The notes beneath the pieces are model-generated. The model saw only the letters and a program-made list of their open reading frames with translations. It did not search any database and was not told the origin of the DNA. A stretch of 64,000 nt of DNA from CBDCBA01 sp965214125 (GTDB taxonomy: Bacteria; Planctomycetota; Phycisphaerae; Tepidisphaerales; Tepidisphaeraceae). The position numbers were made by a program, and so were the translations under genes. Below, one piece after another: positions 1 to 7,858 of the stretch (position 1 is its first letter; every line of letters begins with the position of its first letter). Location: contig CBDCBA010000009.1 in the NCBI GenBank assembly GCA_965214125.1, positions 30,404-94,403 on the forward strand, written 5' to 3'.

Positions 1-136
1 CAACACGGTGGCCGCCAACACGCGGCTGGTGCTGGCGATCCTGGAGAACTTCCAGCAGGCCGACGGCGGCGTGGCCGTTCCCAGGGTGTTGCGGCCGCTG
101 ATGGGCGGTGCCGAGCGAATCGAGCCGACATCCTGA
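1..136 (+). CDS. serS: Seryl-tRNA synthetase, C-terminal end (partial)
   Basis: The reading frame is open from the window edge (first full codon at base 2) to TGA at 134-136, giving 44 residues. They read as the end of the class II catalytic core of seryl-tRNA synthetase: an N-T-[VL]-A-x-x-R stretch with the motif 3 arginine (NTRLVLAILEN), then the family-typical tail VAVPRVLRPLMGG. The enzyme charges tRNA-Ser with serine in the cytosol. Only the last tenth of the protein is visible, so the start, promoter and N-terminal coiled-coil arm lie outside the window. The identification rests on the conserved C-terminal signature alone. Confidence 0.85.
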   Translation, partial: NTVAANTRLVLAILENFQQADGGVAVPRVLRPLMGGAERIEPTS

Positions 137-165
137 CGCGGCGCGCGGTTTGCCGGGGGATCCGC

Positions 166-456
166 ATGGCCGACTCCAGCAAGACCACGACCGACCACGA
201 CACGATCCAATCCTGGGCCGAGGCCCGCGGCGGCAGGCCGGCGACCGTCGAGGGAACCGAGAGCAGCAAGAGCGACGCCGGCCTGATCCGCCTGATGTTC
301 CCCGACAGCAAGCACGCCGACGACGACAAGCTGACCGAAATCTCCTGGGACGACTGGTTCGCCAAGTTCGACGAGTCGAAGCTGGCGCTGCTCTACCAGG
401 AGGAGACGGCCGACGGCAAGAAGAGCAGCTTCAACAAGCTCGTCAGCCGCGAGTAG
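166..456 (+). CDS. Small conserved hypothetical protein, 96 aa
   Basis: ATG at 166 follows a GGGGGA ribosome-binding-like stretch. The product is short, acidic and soluble, with no signal peptide or membrane span. It has the pattern of a small widespread bacterial family: an N-terminal TTDHDTIQSWAEARGGRPA segment, a central GLIRLMFPD, and LTEISWDDWFAKF followed by LALLYQEE and a C-terminal FNKLVSRE. Members are often labelled as alpha-glucan branching enzyme in databases, but nothing here resembles a glycosidase and that label should not be trusted. It lies 29 bp after serS and 41 bp before the dioxygenase, on the same strand. The function is unknown. Confidence 0.75.
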   Translation: MADSSKTTTDHDTIQSWAEARGGRPATVEGTESSKSDAGLIRLMFPDSKHADDDKLTEISWDDWFAKFDESKLALLYQEETADGKKSSFNKLVSRE

Positions 457-497
457 TGCCCAGGCGCGGCGGACGGTATCGTGCTGGCGGAGACACG

Positions 498-1319
498 ATG
501 ACCGCCACCACCACCGCTCCCACCGCTTCGCTGACCGACGCCGACATCGCGTTCCTGCTCGACAACGGCTACCTCGTGAAGCGGGGCCTGGCCGGCCGCG
601 AGCGGGCCGAGCGGGCGCGGCGGCTTATCAACGCGACCCTTGGCACGAACGGCATCGACCCGGACCGGCTGCCGAATTACCGCACGCAAACGTACGTTCC
701 CGAGATTCGCGACCACGAGGCGATCGTGTCGCTTGTGGAGAATCCCGAGGTGCGGGCGGTGCGCGACGGCCTGTTCGACCCCGACACGCTCAACCCGGTT
801 GGAGGCGGGCAAATCGCGCTGCGCTTCCCGAAGTTGCCCGACGGCGACGATGAGGCGATCCGCGCCGGCTGGGGTAAAGGTAAACGTGGAGGTGGGTATC
901 ACATCGACGGGTTGCCGATGCGTCCCGGCGCGCCGAGCAACGGCGTGCCGCCGGGCGAGGTCCACAACTTCGCCTGCCTTGTCGGCGTCCTGCTGAACGA
1001 CCAGCCAACGGACTTCCGCGGCAACTTCACGGTCTGGCCCGGCAGCCACCGCGAGATGGCCGCCCATTTCCGCGAGCACGGCGCCAACGACCTTGCCGAA
1101 ACCGGCACGCCCAAGGTGGTCACGTCCCAGCCGCTGCAAATCACCGGCGAGCCGGGCGACGTGGTTTTTGCCGCCCACCTGCTGGCCCACGGCATTGCCC
1201 CAAATCTCAGCGGCGACGTGCGCTACAACTGCTTTTTCCGGTTCTGGCCGAAGCATCGGGGGCGGTTCTCGAACGAGGCGCTGCTCGACCCGTGGGCCGA
1301 GTGGAAGATCGGCCACTGA
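498..1319 (+). CDS. Phytanoyl-CoA dioxygenase (PhyH)-like Fe(II)/2-oxoglutarate oxygenase
   Basis: A 273-residue protein starting at ATG 498, preceded by GGCGGAG. It has the double-stranded beta-helix pattern of PhyH-like oxygenases. The iron-binding facial triad appears as YHIDG (His135, Asp137) and a distal histidine in LLAHGIAPN (His231). An arginine a few residues later (Arg243, VRYNCFFRF) is placed to bind 2-oxoglutarate. VWPGSH is also typical of the family. PhyH-like enzymes hydroxylate small molecules or lipids in the cytosol using O2 and 2-oxoglutarate; the substrate cannot be told from sequence. The neighbours (serS, a short-chain dehydrogenase) do not define a pathway. Confidence 0.85.
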   Translation: MTATTTAPTASLTDADIAFLLDNGYLVKRGLAGRERAERARRLINATLGTNGIDPDRLPNYRTQTYVPEIRDHEAIVSLVENPEVRAVRDGLFDPDTLNPVGGGQIALRFPKLPDGDDEAIRAGWGKGKRGGGYHIDGLPMRPGAPSNGVPPGEVHNFACLVGVLLNDQPTDFRGNFTVWPGSHREMAAHFREHGANDLAETGTPKVVTSQPLQITGEPGDVVFAAHLLAHGIAPNLSGDVRYNCFFRFWPKHRGRFSNEALLDPWAEWKIGH

Positions 1320-1350
1320 CGAATCGGCCGCCGGGCGGTTCAATGCCACC

Positions 1351-2400
1351 ATGGCCAGCGACGACCGCTCCGCGTCTCACCTGCTGCCCCCGCTCCTCGC
1401 CGGCGCCGCGGCCGTCGGGGCGGGCGCGTGGCTCGTCCGGGCCGCCATCCGCCGGCGGCGCCACTACGACCTGGCCGGCCGCGTCGCGATCGTGACCGGC
1501 GGCAGCCGCGGGCTGGGGCTCGAGCTCGCCCGGCAACTCCTCGAGCGCGGGGCGCACGTCGCGATCTGCGCCCGCGACGAAGCCGACCTGCGCGACGCCG
1601 CCCTCGACCTGCGCCGGCGCGGCGGAACGGTGTTCAGCAGCCAGTGCGACGTTACCGACCCAGGGCAAATCGAGCGGTTCATCGAGCAGGTGCGCGCCGA
1701 GCTCGGGCCGATCGACGTGCTGATCAACAACGCCGGCATCATCACGGTCGGCCCGTTTGACGCTCAAAACGCGGAGGATTTCGAACAGTCGTACGCGACG
1801 CACGTGACGGCCCCGCTGACCTTCGCCAAGAGCGTGCTGCCCGACATGCGTTCACGCGGCGGCGGGCGGATCGCCAACGTCGCGAGCATCGGCGGGTTGC
1901 AGCCCGTCCCGCACATGTCCGCCTACGTCACGAGCAAGCACGCGCTGGTCGGCCTGACCCAATCCATGCGGGCGGAGCTGGCGGACGACAACGTGCTCGT
2001 CACGCTCGTTTGCCCCGGCACCGTGCAGACCGGCAGCCCGTACGCGGCGGGGTTCAAGGGCGATCCCGAGGCCGAGTACGGCTGGTTCGCCGCGAGCGAC
2101 AACCTGCCGGTCCTGGCGATCCCCGCGCCCGCGCTTGCGGGGCAGATTCTCGACGCGATCGAGGACGGCGACGCCGAGCTCGTCACGCCGGCCAATGCGT
2201 GGCTGTCGAGCCTGTTCCACGGGATGTTCAGCGGCGTGAGCACCGAACTGGCGACCCTCGTCAACGCGCTGCTGCCGAGCGACGGTGGCGTGCGTCGCCT
2301 CGTCCGGGGGCGGGAGGCGAGCGTCGGGCAACTGCCCGATATTCTGGAGCGTCGCCAAGCCCGTCGCGCGGCCGAGTTCAACCAGGGCGAGCGGGCCTAG
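1351..2400 (+). CDS. Membrane-anchored short-chain dehydrogenase/reductase (SDR)
   Basis: 349 residues from ATG 1351. The first 30 residues contain a hydrophobic segment (LLPPLLAGAAAVGAGAWLV) that probably anchors the protein in the membrane. A classical SDR Rossmann domain follows: TGGSRGLG cofactor motif (49-56), an NNAG segment (126-129), catalytic Ser179 and a YVTSK active site (Tyr192, Lys196). Arg-rather-than-acid residues after beta2 (ICARDE) would suit NADP(H). The C-terminal hundred residues (VTPANAWLSSLFHGMF) extend beyond a minimal SDR, as in membrane-bound SDRs acting on lipids or sterol-like substrates. The substrate is unknown. A hairpin terminator follows the stop codon. Confidence 0.85.
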   Translation: MASDDRSASHLLPPLLAGAAAVGAGAWLVRAAIRRRRHYDLAGRVAIVTGGSRGLGLELARQLLERGAHVAICARDEADLRDAALDLRRRGGTVFSSQCDVTDPGQIERFIEQVRAELGPIDVLINNAGIITVGPFDAQNAEDFEQSYATHVTAPLTFAKSVLPDMRSRGGGRIANVASIGGLQPVPHMSAYVTSKHALVGLTQSMRAELADDNVLVTLVCPGTVQTGSPYAAGFKGDPEAEYGWFAASDNLPVLAIPAPALAGQILDAIEDGDAELVTPANAWLSSLFHGMFSGVSTELATLVNALLPSDGGVRRLVRGREASVGQLPDILERRQARRAAEFNQGERA

Positions 2401-2422
2401 CGTTCGGAGTTGGCACAGCAGA

Positions 2423-2460
2423 AAGGGCCGTCGGCGGGTGATGCTGACGGCCCTTCCTTT
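2423..2460 (+). terminator. Rho-independent-like terminator after the SDR gene
   Basis: A perfect 10-bp stem (2423-2432 AAGGGCCGTC pairing with 2446-2455 GACGGCCCTT) has a 13-nt loop and runs into CCTTT. It lies 22 bp after the SDR stop codon. No other feature is seen between it and the promoter at 2658. Confidence 0.7.
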
Positions 2461-2657
2461 GAGATCTGACGGAACGTCCTGGGCCCACCACGGCCCAATG
2501 CTCCACCGTGCGGCCGTCAGATCGCCGGCCCCGACGCGAGAAACAACGAGGCGAGGCCCGGTCAGCCCGCGTCGCGGCCGGATCATGTCCGACGCCGTCC
2601 ATTGTGCCCCTGGTAAGCTGTCCCGCCAGATCGAACAGCGGCCGAACGAACTCGGTT

Positions 2658-2686
2658 TTGCGACGCACTCCGGAATGCGTCATACT
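2658..2686 (+). promoter_or_regulatory. Predicted promoter with embedded palindromic operator upstream of the AraC-type regulator
   Basis: A -35-like TTGCGA (2658-2663) is separated by 17 bp from a -10-like CATACT (2681-2686); the regulator ATG follows after 6 nt, so transcription probably starts at or next to the start codon. The spacer is almost entirely a dyad: GACGCACTCCGGAATGCGTC at 2662-2681, symmetrical except for one base pair. A palindrome in this position is a natural repressor site, so autoregulation by the downstream gene is a reasonable guess. Confidence 0.5.
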
Positions 2687-2692
2687 GGCCCC

Positions 2693-3847
2693 ATGCGCCG
2701 CGTCCTCGCCGCTCTCGCGACCGAGAGCCACTCCGAACGCGAAGCCTTGCGTGGCTTGCGACGCATTGAGGAAGTCTCGGACTGGTCCGTCACCTGCGTA
2801 CGGGGAATCACGTCCGCCGCGATCGACTCGCTTTGCAATCCGACGCCGCCGCCTTACGACGGGGTCATCCTCGGCACCTACGTCGAGCCGGCGGGCGTGC
2901 TTGCGAGCGTCTCCGCCGATCGCCTGCCGCCGGTGGTCGCCTTCAACCGCGACACGCTCGCCCACGGGTGGCCGTGCGTGCTGCCGGACGACGAGCAGAT
3001 CGGCGCCGTGGCGGCCGATCACCTGCTCGATCGCGGTGTCGGCCGGTTCATCGTGGTGAATGTGTCCACGCACGCCTTCTCGACCGAGCGGCGTCGCGGG
3101 TTTGCGGAGCGCATCGTCGCCGCAACGGGACAGGAGCCGATTGTGCTGCCTTTTCACGACGTGATCCGGGGCGGCCTGGCCGCGATGGCGGCGTGGTTTC
3201 AAGCGGTGCCGATTCCGCCCGCGGGGCCGCTTGGCGTGTTCGCCCTATGCGACTCCTGGGGCGAGGTCGTGCTCAACGCCTGCGCGTACGGGGGGCTGGC
3301 GGTGCCCGAACAGGTGGCGGTCGTGTCGGCCGACAACGACCCGCGGAGCGAGGTGACGCGGCCCCCTCTGAGCAGCATCACGCTGCGCTGGGCCGACGCC
3401 GGCGCCCGTGCCGCCCGCATGCTGAAGGAGCGGATGGACGGCGACGCCGCTTCGGCGCGGATCGAGCGCATCGCGCCGGGCGAGGTCGTCACCCGCGCCA
3501 GCAGCGACGTGGTGGCCGTCTCCGATCCCGTGGTCGCCAACGCGCTGCGGTACATGCACGGGCACTACCAGGAGGGCATCCACGTGCAGGAGGTGGCCGA
3601 CCACATCGGCGCCCAGCGTCGCACGCTCGAACGCGCCTTCCGCGCCGCGCTGCGCCGCACGCCGAAGCAGGAGCTGACGCGCCTCCGCCTCGATCACGCC
3701 AAGCGGATGCTGATCGAGGGGGAGGCATCGCTGGCCGAGATTGCCGCCGACGTGGGCTACGCCGCGCCCACGCGATTGGGAATCAGCTTCAAGGCCAGCT
3801 TCGGCGTCACGCCGATGGACTTCCGCCGCAAGCATCGCGAGGATTGA
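2693..3847 (+). CDS. XylR-type transcriptional regulator (LacI-like sensor plus AraC HTH)
   Basis: 384 residues from ATG 2693. An in-frame ATG at 2675 lies inside the predicted promoter, so 2693 is preferred. Residues 1-270 resemble a type 1 periplasmic-binding/LacI sensor: a VILGTYVEP strand, DDEQIGAVAADHLLDRG, and GVFALCDSWGEVVLNAC followed by VAVVSADND, the usual effector-pocket segments. The last 100 residues are an AraC-family double helix-turn-helix, with RRTLERAFRAAL, MLIEGEASLAEIAADVGYA and FKASFGVTPMDFRRK. This architecture is known from XylR, and planctomycetes carry many such regulators next to sugar genes. The secreted glycosidase begins 13 bp downstream, so control of carbohydrate use is likely. 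The ligand is unknown. Confidence 0.88.
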   Translation: MRRVLAALATESHSEREALRGLRRIEEVSDWSVTCVRGITSAAIDSLCNPTPPPYDGVILGTYVEPAGVLASVSADRLPPVVAFNRDTLAHGWPCVLPDDEQIGAVAADHLLDRGVGRFIVVNVSTHAFSTERRRGFAERIVAATGQEPIVLPFHDVIRGGLAAMAAWFQAVPIPPAGPLGVFALCDSWGEVVLNACAYGGLAVPEQVAVVSADNDPRSEVTRPPLSSITLRWADAGARAARMLKERMDGDAASARIERIAPGEVVTRASSDVVAVSDPVVANALRYMHGHYQEGIHVQEVADHIGAQRRTLERAFRAALRRTPKQELTRLRLDHAKRMLIEGEASLAEIAADVGYAAPTRLGISFKASFGVTPMDFRRKHRED

Positions 3848-3860
3848 CTGGCCCCACCCG

Positions 3861-5939
3861 ATGACGAACGCCGTGCCAAACCTCGTGTGGATCGCCGCGT
3901 GCCTCCTTGCCGTCGCGAGCACCGCGCGGGCGGGCGAGCCGGCCACGGTTCCGGCGGGCGGGTGGGTGGAGGTGTCGTTCCGGCTCGATGTCGAGGGCAA
4001 CCCGTTTGACTTCGAGCAACACGACGTTCGCCTTGCCGTGACGACGCCTGCGGGCGAGCGGTCGCTGCCGGCGTTCTACGACGGCGACCGCTGGCGCGTC
4101 CGCTACCGGCCCGCCGGCGACGAGGCGTACACGCTCGGCGACATCACCCGCAACGGCGAGGCCGTCGACGTGGACCGGGCGATCGCGGTGATGCAGCCCG
4201 CTGGCCGTGCCGACTATGGATTCGTCCGCCTCGACCCGACGAAGCGGCACTTCGTCTTCGAAGACGGCACGCCCTACTACCCCGTCGGCTACAACCTCGC
4301 ATGGCGGTCTCGCGGCGAGGCGAACATGCCGCCGCTGGTTGAAAGCCTTGCCCGCATGGGCGGCGCCCGCGTGAACTGGACGCGCCTGTGGATGAACCAC
4401 TGGGACGCCAAGAACCTCGATTGGATCGAGGGCGACCTCCCCGGCGGGCAGCCGCCGATCGGGGAGCTCAGCCTCTTCGTCGCCCGCAAGTGGGACGGTC
4501 TGATCGCCGCCGCCGAGGCGAACGGGGTGTGCCTGCAAATGGTCCTCCAGCACCACGGGCAGTACAGCACGGCCGCCGATCCAAATTGGGCCACCAACCC
4601 TTGGAACGCCGCCAACGGCGGGTTTCTCGCGTCGCCGATCGACTTCTTCACAAACGAGCGGGCGCGGGCGCTGACGAAGCGCAAGCTGCGCTACATCGTT
4701 GCCCGCTACGGCCACTCGCCGGCGGTGCTGGCGTGGGAGCTGTTCAACGAGGTGCAGTACACCGATGCCTACCGCTCGGGCGACCCCGCCGACCGCGAGG
4801 CGATCTACGCCTGGCACGAGGAGATGGCCACCTTCCTGCGCGAGCACGACCCGCACGGCCACCTCATCACCACCAGCAGCGTCGTCGATGATGCGGGCCC
4901 CTGGCGGGCGACCGATTATTACCAGGGCCACGTCTACCCGCCGGACCTGATCGCGGCCATCGACGCGCTCGATGGCGTGGGGCTCGACCGGTCATACTTC
5001 TACGGAGAAATCGGCTCCGACGCCGCTGGCGATGATCCCAACGCCGCCGCCGACACGCTGCACCGCCTGCTCTGGGCCAGCGTCACCAGCCAGTCGGCGG
5101 GGACGGCGCAATACTGGTACTGGGACCTTGTCGAGCAACGCGACTTGCTCGGGCAGTTCACCGCGATCCAGCGCTTCCTCGACCTCGCGGGTATCCGCGG
5201 CCGCGCGGATCTGGAGCCGATCGACGTCGTCGTCGACGCGGGCGCACTCGGCCCCCTCACGTTCGGCCCCGCCCTGGGCTGGGCGCCGAGCCGAGCGACC
5301 GAGTTCACCGCCCTGCCGAGCGGCCGCATCGAGGGCGGCTCCGGCATGAGCGCGTACCTTCAAGGCGACAGCAACCGCGCGATGTTCCCGCACGCCACGT
5401 TCCGCGTGAACTTCCCTAAGAATGGCGAATTTGCCGTAGCGTTCGATGGGGTCGCGCCGGGCGGGGCGGCGGTGGATATTTCGGTCGACGGCGAGGTGCG
5501 GGCGACCGCCACGCTCGCCCCGCCACGCGATGGCGACGAGGCCGAGCCCCGCCCGCTCGCCCTGACGCTGAGTGTTCCGCTGTCGGCCGGGGAACACGAG
5601 ATTCGCCTTGAGAACGTCGGGCCGGACTGGATTCGCATCGCGACCTTCACGCTGTCTCCGTACGCCCCGCCGCTGGCCGTGCGGGCGAAGGGAGACGCGG
5701 ACCTGATCGTTCTCTGGGCCTACCGCCGCGACACCACCGCGGCCGCTACACCCATCGAGCACGCGACGCTCATCCTGCCAGACGTCCCCGCCGGCCGATT
5801 CAACGTCGACTGGGTGGCGACGGCAACGGGCACCGTTGTGTCGCGCGGCGAGTCCACCTCCGACGGCACGTTGCGTCTGTCGCCGCCCGCCATTACGCAC
5901 GATCTTGCCGCAGTCGTGCGGCGTGTGACCGAGGAGTAG
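3861..5939 (+). CDS. Secreted glycoside hydrolase, DUF5060 plus GH5-like (beta/alpha)8 domain
   Basis: 692 residues from ATG 3861, with a signal peptide ending near ARA|GE (residue 24). Residues about 30-110 fit the DUF5060 beta-sandwich that precedes glycosidase barrels. Residues 118-430 form a GH5-like barrel: GYNLAWRS, VNWTRLWMN, a WELFNEV segment with probable acid/base Glu297, and YFYGEIGSD with probable nucleophile Glu383. The remaining 250 residues are beta-rich and probably carbohydrate-binding modules (for example SAGEHEIRLENVGPDWIRI). It would hydrolyse a plant- or alga-type polysaccharide outside the cytoplasm; the exact sugar cannot be read from the sequence. It sits 13 bp behind the XylR-type regulator, consistent with co-transcription or sugar-responsive control. 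Confidence 0.82.
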   Translation: MTNAVPNLVWIAACLLAVASTARAGEPATVPAGGWVEVSFRLDVEGNPFDFEQHDVRLAVTTPAGERSLPAFYDGDRWRVRYRPAGDEAYTLGDITRNGEAVDVDRAIAVMQPAGRADYGFVRLDPTKRHFVFEDGTPYYPVGYNLAWRSRGEANMPPLVESLARMGGARVNWTRLWMNHWDAKNLDWIEGDLPGGQPPIGELSLFVARKWDGLIAAAEANGVCLQMVLQHHGQYSTAADPNWATNPWNAANGGFLASPIDFFTNERARALTKRKLRYIVARYGHSPAVLAWELFNEVQYTDAYRSGDPADREAIYAWHEEMATFLREHDPHGHLITTSSVVDDAGPWRATDYYQGHVYPPDLIAAIDALDGVGLDRSYFYGEIGSDAAGDDPNAAADTLHRLLWASVTSQSAGTAQYWYWDLVEQRDLLGQFTAIQRFLDLAGIRGRADLEPIDVVVDAGALGPLTFGPALGWAPSRATEFTALPSGRIEGGSGMSAYLQGDSNRAMFPHATFRVNFPKNGEFAVAFDGVAPGGAAVDISVDGEVRATATLAPPRDGDEAEPRPLALTLSVPLSAGEHEIRLENVGPDWIRIATFTLSPYAPPLAVRAKGDADLIVLWAYRRDTTAAATPIEHATLILPDVPAGRFNVDWVATATGTVVSRGESTSDGTLRLSPPAITHDLAAVVRRVTEE

Positions 5940-5942
5940 CCG

Positions 5943-6000
5943 GGTGCCACTGCATCCTTGCAGTGGTCGGACCCCGACACTGCAAGGATGCAGTGGCACC
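5943..6000. repeat. Long perfect inverted repeat, GGTGCCAC family
   Basis: The 23-bp arms 5943-5965 and 5978-6000 are perfect reverse complements, and pairing continues inward (GTCGG/CCGAC) across a one-base bulge to a tiny loop. Each arm is itself a dyad (CACTGCA...TGCAGTG), so the element can fold as one long hairpin or as two short ones. It lies just after the glycosidase stop and could act as its terminator. A second family member is at 26463-26538. Confidence 0.85.
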
Positions 6001-6086
6001 GGAGATGCGTTCAACAATCGAAGGTTGCCGTAGGCTCCTGCCGCGTGCGCGACCATCGTTCAACCTCATGCCGCGGTGTCGGTGGG

Positions 6087-6803
6087 ATGCGGCTTGGGCT
6101 CCAGGCGTTCGCGTCGCCGTGGGCGTGGGTGCCGGCGGCGTTGGGTGGGCTGGCGTTGGTCATCCCGCTGCTGACGGGCGATCGACCGGGGGCGGACTTC
6201 CTGCTCTTCCTTGGCGGGCTTGGGCTCGTCGCGGGGGCGGTCGTCGCGGCTGTGCGACTAGCGACGGCGCGCGAGGAGTTGGAGCGCGAGGTGCGCGACG
6301 CCCTGCGTCACGGCAAGGCGAACCTGGTGGCGCGGCGGCAGCGACTCGACGACGCGATGGACGCCGCCGGCCGGGCGAAGGATCAACCGATCGACCCGCG
6401 GCTGCACCGCCTTCGCCGTGCCCTGGACCGCCTGGTGGCCGTCGCGGATGAGGCGCCGGACCTGCCGGTGCGTCTGGAAGCCAAGGCGGGCGAGCTGTGG
6501 GATCGGTGCCTCGCCGCCTGCCGCCATGCGACCACGCTGCTGACCCTCGGCCGCGACCTCGCCACGCCGGCGGCCCGCGCGACAATCGACGGCGAACGCG
6601 CGGAACTCCTGAGAGATGCCGACGCCGCCCTCGATCGCTTGGAGGCGGCGCTCGATCACCTCCAACTTGCCCTCGCCCGCCGCAGCTTCGATGTGGCTCA
6701 ACTCGTCGAGCCCTCCGACGAGCTCGATCGCGGCCTCGAAATCGCCCGCCGCGTCGATGACCGCATGGCGGCCGTCGACCGATCCTCCCGCGACCGCGAG
6801 TAG
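6087..6803 (+). CDS. Hypothetical membrane protein with C-terminal helical region
   Basis: 238 residues from ATG 6087. Two hydrophobic segments near the N-terminus (AWVPAALGGLALVIPLL and FLLFLGGLGLVAGAVVAAV) form a probable membrane hairpin. The rest is alpha-helical, rich in Arg, Asp, Glu and Ala with heptad-like leucines (LERLEAALDHLQLALARR style), suggesting a cytoplasmic coiled-coil or four-helix bundle. No enzymatic motif is recognised and the family is not known to me. It stands alone between the inverted repeat at 5943 and the convergent queD gene, with no clear ribosome binding site. GC-rich codon use in this frame supports it as a real gene. Confidence 0.6.
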   Translation: MRLGLQAFASPWAWVPAALGGLALVIPLLTGDRPGADFLLFLGGLGLVAGAVVAAVRLATAREELEREVRDALRHGKANLVARRQRLDDAMDAAGRAKDQPIDPRLHRLRRALDRLVAVADEAPDLPVRLEAKAGELWDRCLAACRHATTLLTLGRDLATPAARATIDGERAELLRDADAALDRLEAALDHLQLALARRSFDVAQLVEPSDELDRGLEIARRVDDRMAAVDRSSRDRE

Positions 6804-6860
6804 AGCAGCTTACGGCATGCCTGTTCGCGCCCAAGCTCGCTCCGGTTTTAGCGTTGAGAA

Positions 6861-7232
6861 TCACGGTGTCCAGCGGGCGAGGCACCCTTCGGCCTCGGTG
6901 ATCGTCACCTCGTCGAGCCGCACGCCCGTCGGCAGATCAATCTGCCGGCCGATCTGCTCGGCGACGCGCTCGGCGGTGGGGTTCACGCTCGCGTCGAACG
7001 GCGGGACGTCGTTCAGGTGGGCGTTTTGCCAAGGCTTCAGGACGGCGTCGAGGCGATGTTCGAGGTCGTGGAAGTCGACGACGCAGCCAATCGCGTCGAG
7101 ATCGCCGTCGTCGCGGGCGACGGTCAGGCGCACGTGCCAGTTGTGGCCGTGAACCGGCTCGAGCGAGCCGTCCGCCAGGCGCAGGGCATGAGCGGCGCAG
7201 AAGGTGCGGGCAATCGTCACCGAGAACGGCAC
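6861..7232 (-). CDS. queD: 6-pyruvoyltetrahydropterin synthase / QueD family protein
   Basis: 123 residues, the normal family size, from GTG at 7232. The zinc-binding histidines are seen as FCAAH (Cys12, His15) and VHGHNW (His28, His30); the nearby cysteine is the usual catalytic residue of this fold. VVDFHDLEHRLDAVL, HLNDVPPF and NPTAERVAEQI are further family signatures. QueD converts dihydroneopterin triphosphate to 6-carboxytetrahydropterin for queuosine/7-deazaguanine synthesis; a PTPS-type biopterin role cannot be excluded. There is no ribosome binding site. A TACGCT hexamer (7239-7244, read on the minus strand) ends 6 nt before the GTG and lies inside the palindrome at 7241-7277, suggesting a leaderless transcript. 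Confidence 0.85.
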   Translation of the reverse strand: MPFSVTIARTFCAAHALRLADGSLEPVHGHNWHVRLTVARDDGDLDAIGCVVDFHDLEHRLDAVLKPWQNAHLNDVPPFDASVNPTAERVAEQIGRQIDLPTGVRLDEVTITEAEGCLARWTP

Positions 7233-7240
7233 GGCGCCAG

Positions 7241-7277
7241 CGTAGCGACCCCGCCGGGGGACGGCGGGGTCGCTACG
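7241..7277. repeat. Perfect 16-bp inverted repeat between flgM and queD
   Basis: Arms 7241-7256 (CGTAGCGACCCCGCCG) and 7262-7277 are exact reverse complements around a 5-nt GGGGA loop. It lies between the end of flgM and the start of queD, both on the minus strand. It can terminate flgM transcripts, and its outer end contributes most of the predicted -10 hexamer of queD. Confidence 0.8.
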
Positions 7278-7299
7278 GATCGTCGTGGTGGCTGCGGGG

Positions 7300-7599
7300 T
7301 TATTCGCCGAAGCTTTGCAGCATGCGGTCGGCGACGGTGTCGAGCTTCGACTCGACGTCGTAGCTGCCGTCGGCGATGGCGGCCTTCATCGCGGCGACCT
7401 TGTCCTGGCGGACGTCGGCCCCCTTGGCGAGAGCCATCAGGCGGTCCATTTCCGTGGTCTGCGTCAGCTCGACGCGGTCGGCCTTGGCCTGCGGCTGGGC
7501 GGGCTGCGCGGTGCTCACCCCGTAGGCCTTGCCCACGCTGGCGGTCTGGCGGACGGCGGCGGCCTGGCTGATGCCGGGGTTGCTGGTGTTGATGTTCAT
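7300..7599 (-). CDS. flgM: FlgM-like anti-sigma-28 factor
   Basis: 99 residues from ATG 7599, chosen over an upstream extension because AAGGATCG sits 8 bp before it. The N-terminal half is disordered (Asn, Ser, Gln, Ala-rich: MNINTSNPGISQAAAV). The C-terminal half matches the FlgM core: DRVELTQ, then helices around RLMALAKGADVRQDKVAAMKAAI, GSYDVESKLDTVADRML. FlgM binds and holds back the flagellar sigma factor FliA until the hook is complete. No other flagellar gene lies in the window, so motility genes must be elsewhere. The 259-bp gap upstream (7600-7858) is relatively AT-rich around 7720-7760 and probably holds its promoter, but no convincing pair of boxes is seen. Confidence 0.78.
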   Translation of the reverse strand: MNINTSNPGISQAAAVRQTASVGKAYGVSTAQPAQPQAKADRVELTQTTEMDRLMALAKGADVRQDKVAAMKAAIADGSYDVESKLDTVADRMLQSFGE

Positions 7600-7858
7600 C
7601 GGGGCGATCCTTCGGGGGGAGGCGAGTTCGGTCCGTTGCTGCGAACCAGTCGGGGCGGGGCCGGCGTTGCGTTCCAGCACTGCCCGTCCGGTCTATATCG
7701 GCCCGTCGGCTTCGAGAGCATGAGCCATCGAAAAGACTTTAGGAAAAATTGATCCCGTTCCTCCGCAACGGCTTACGGACATTATCCGGTGCTGCCGAAA
7801 GATTTTTTCGGCCTCCGGCTCAAGTTCCGCCCGCCTCGGGGGCGATAACCGACGCCGG

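Noticed and set aside
166..456. Annotation of the 96-residue protein as a glucan branching enzyme
   Set aside because: Database-style naming only; the protein is far too short and has no GH13 motifs.
7695..7741. Possible sigma-28 promoter upstream of flgM (TAAAGTCT and GCCGATAT on the minus strand)
   Set aside because: The two boxes look right individually, but they are 31 nt apart instead of about 11.
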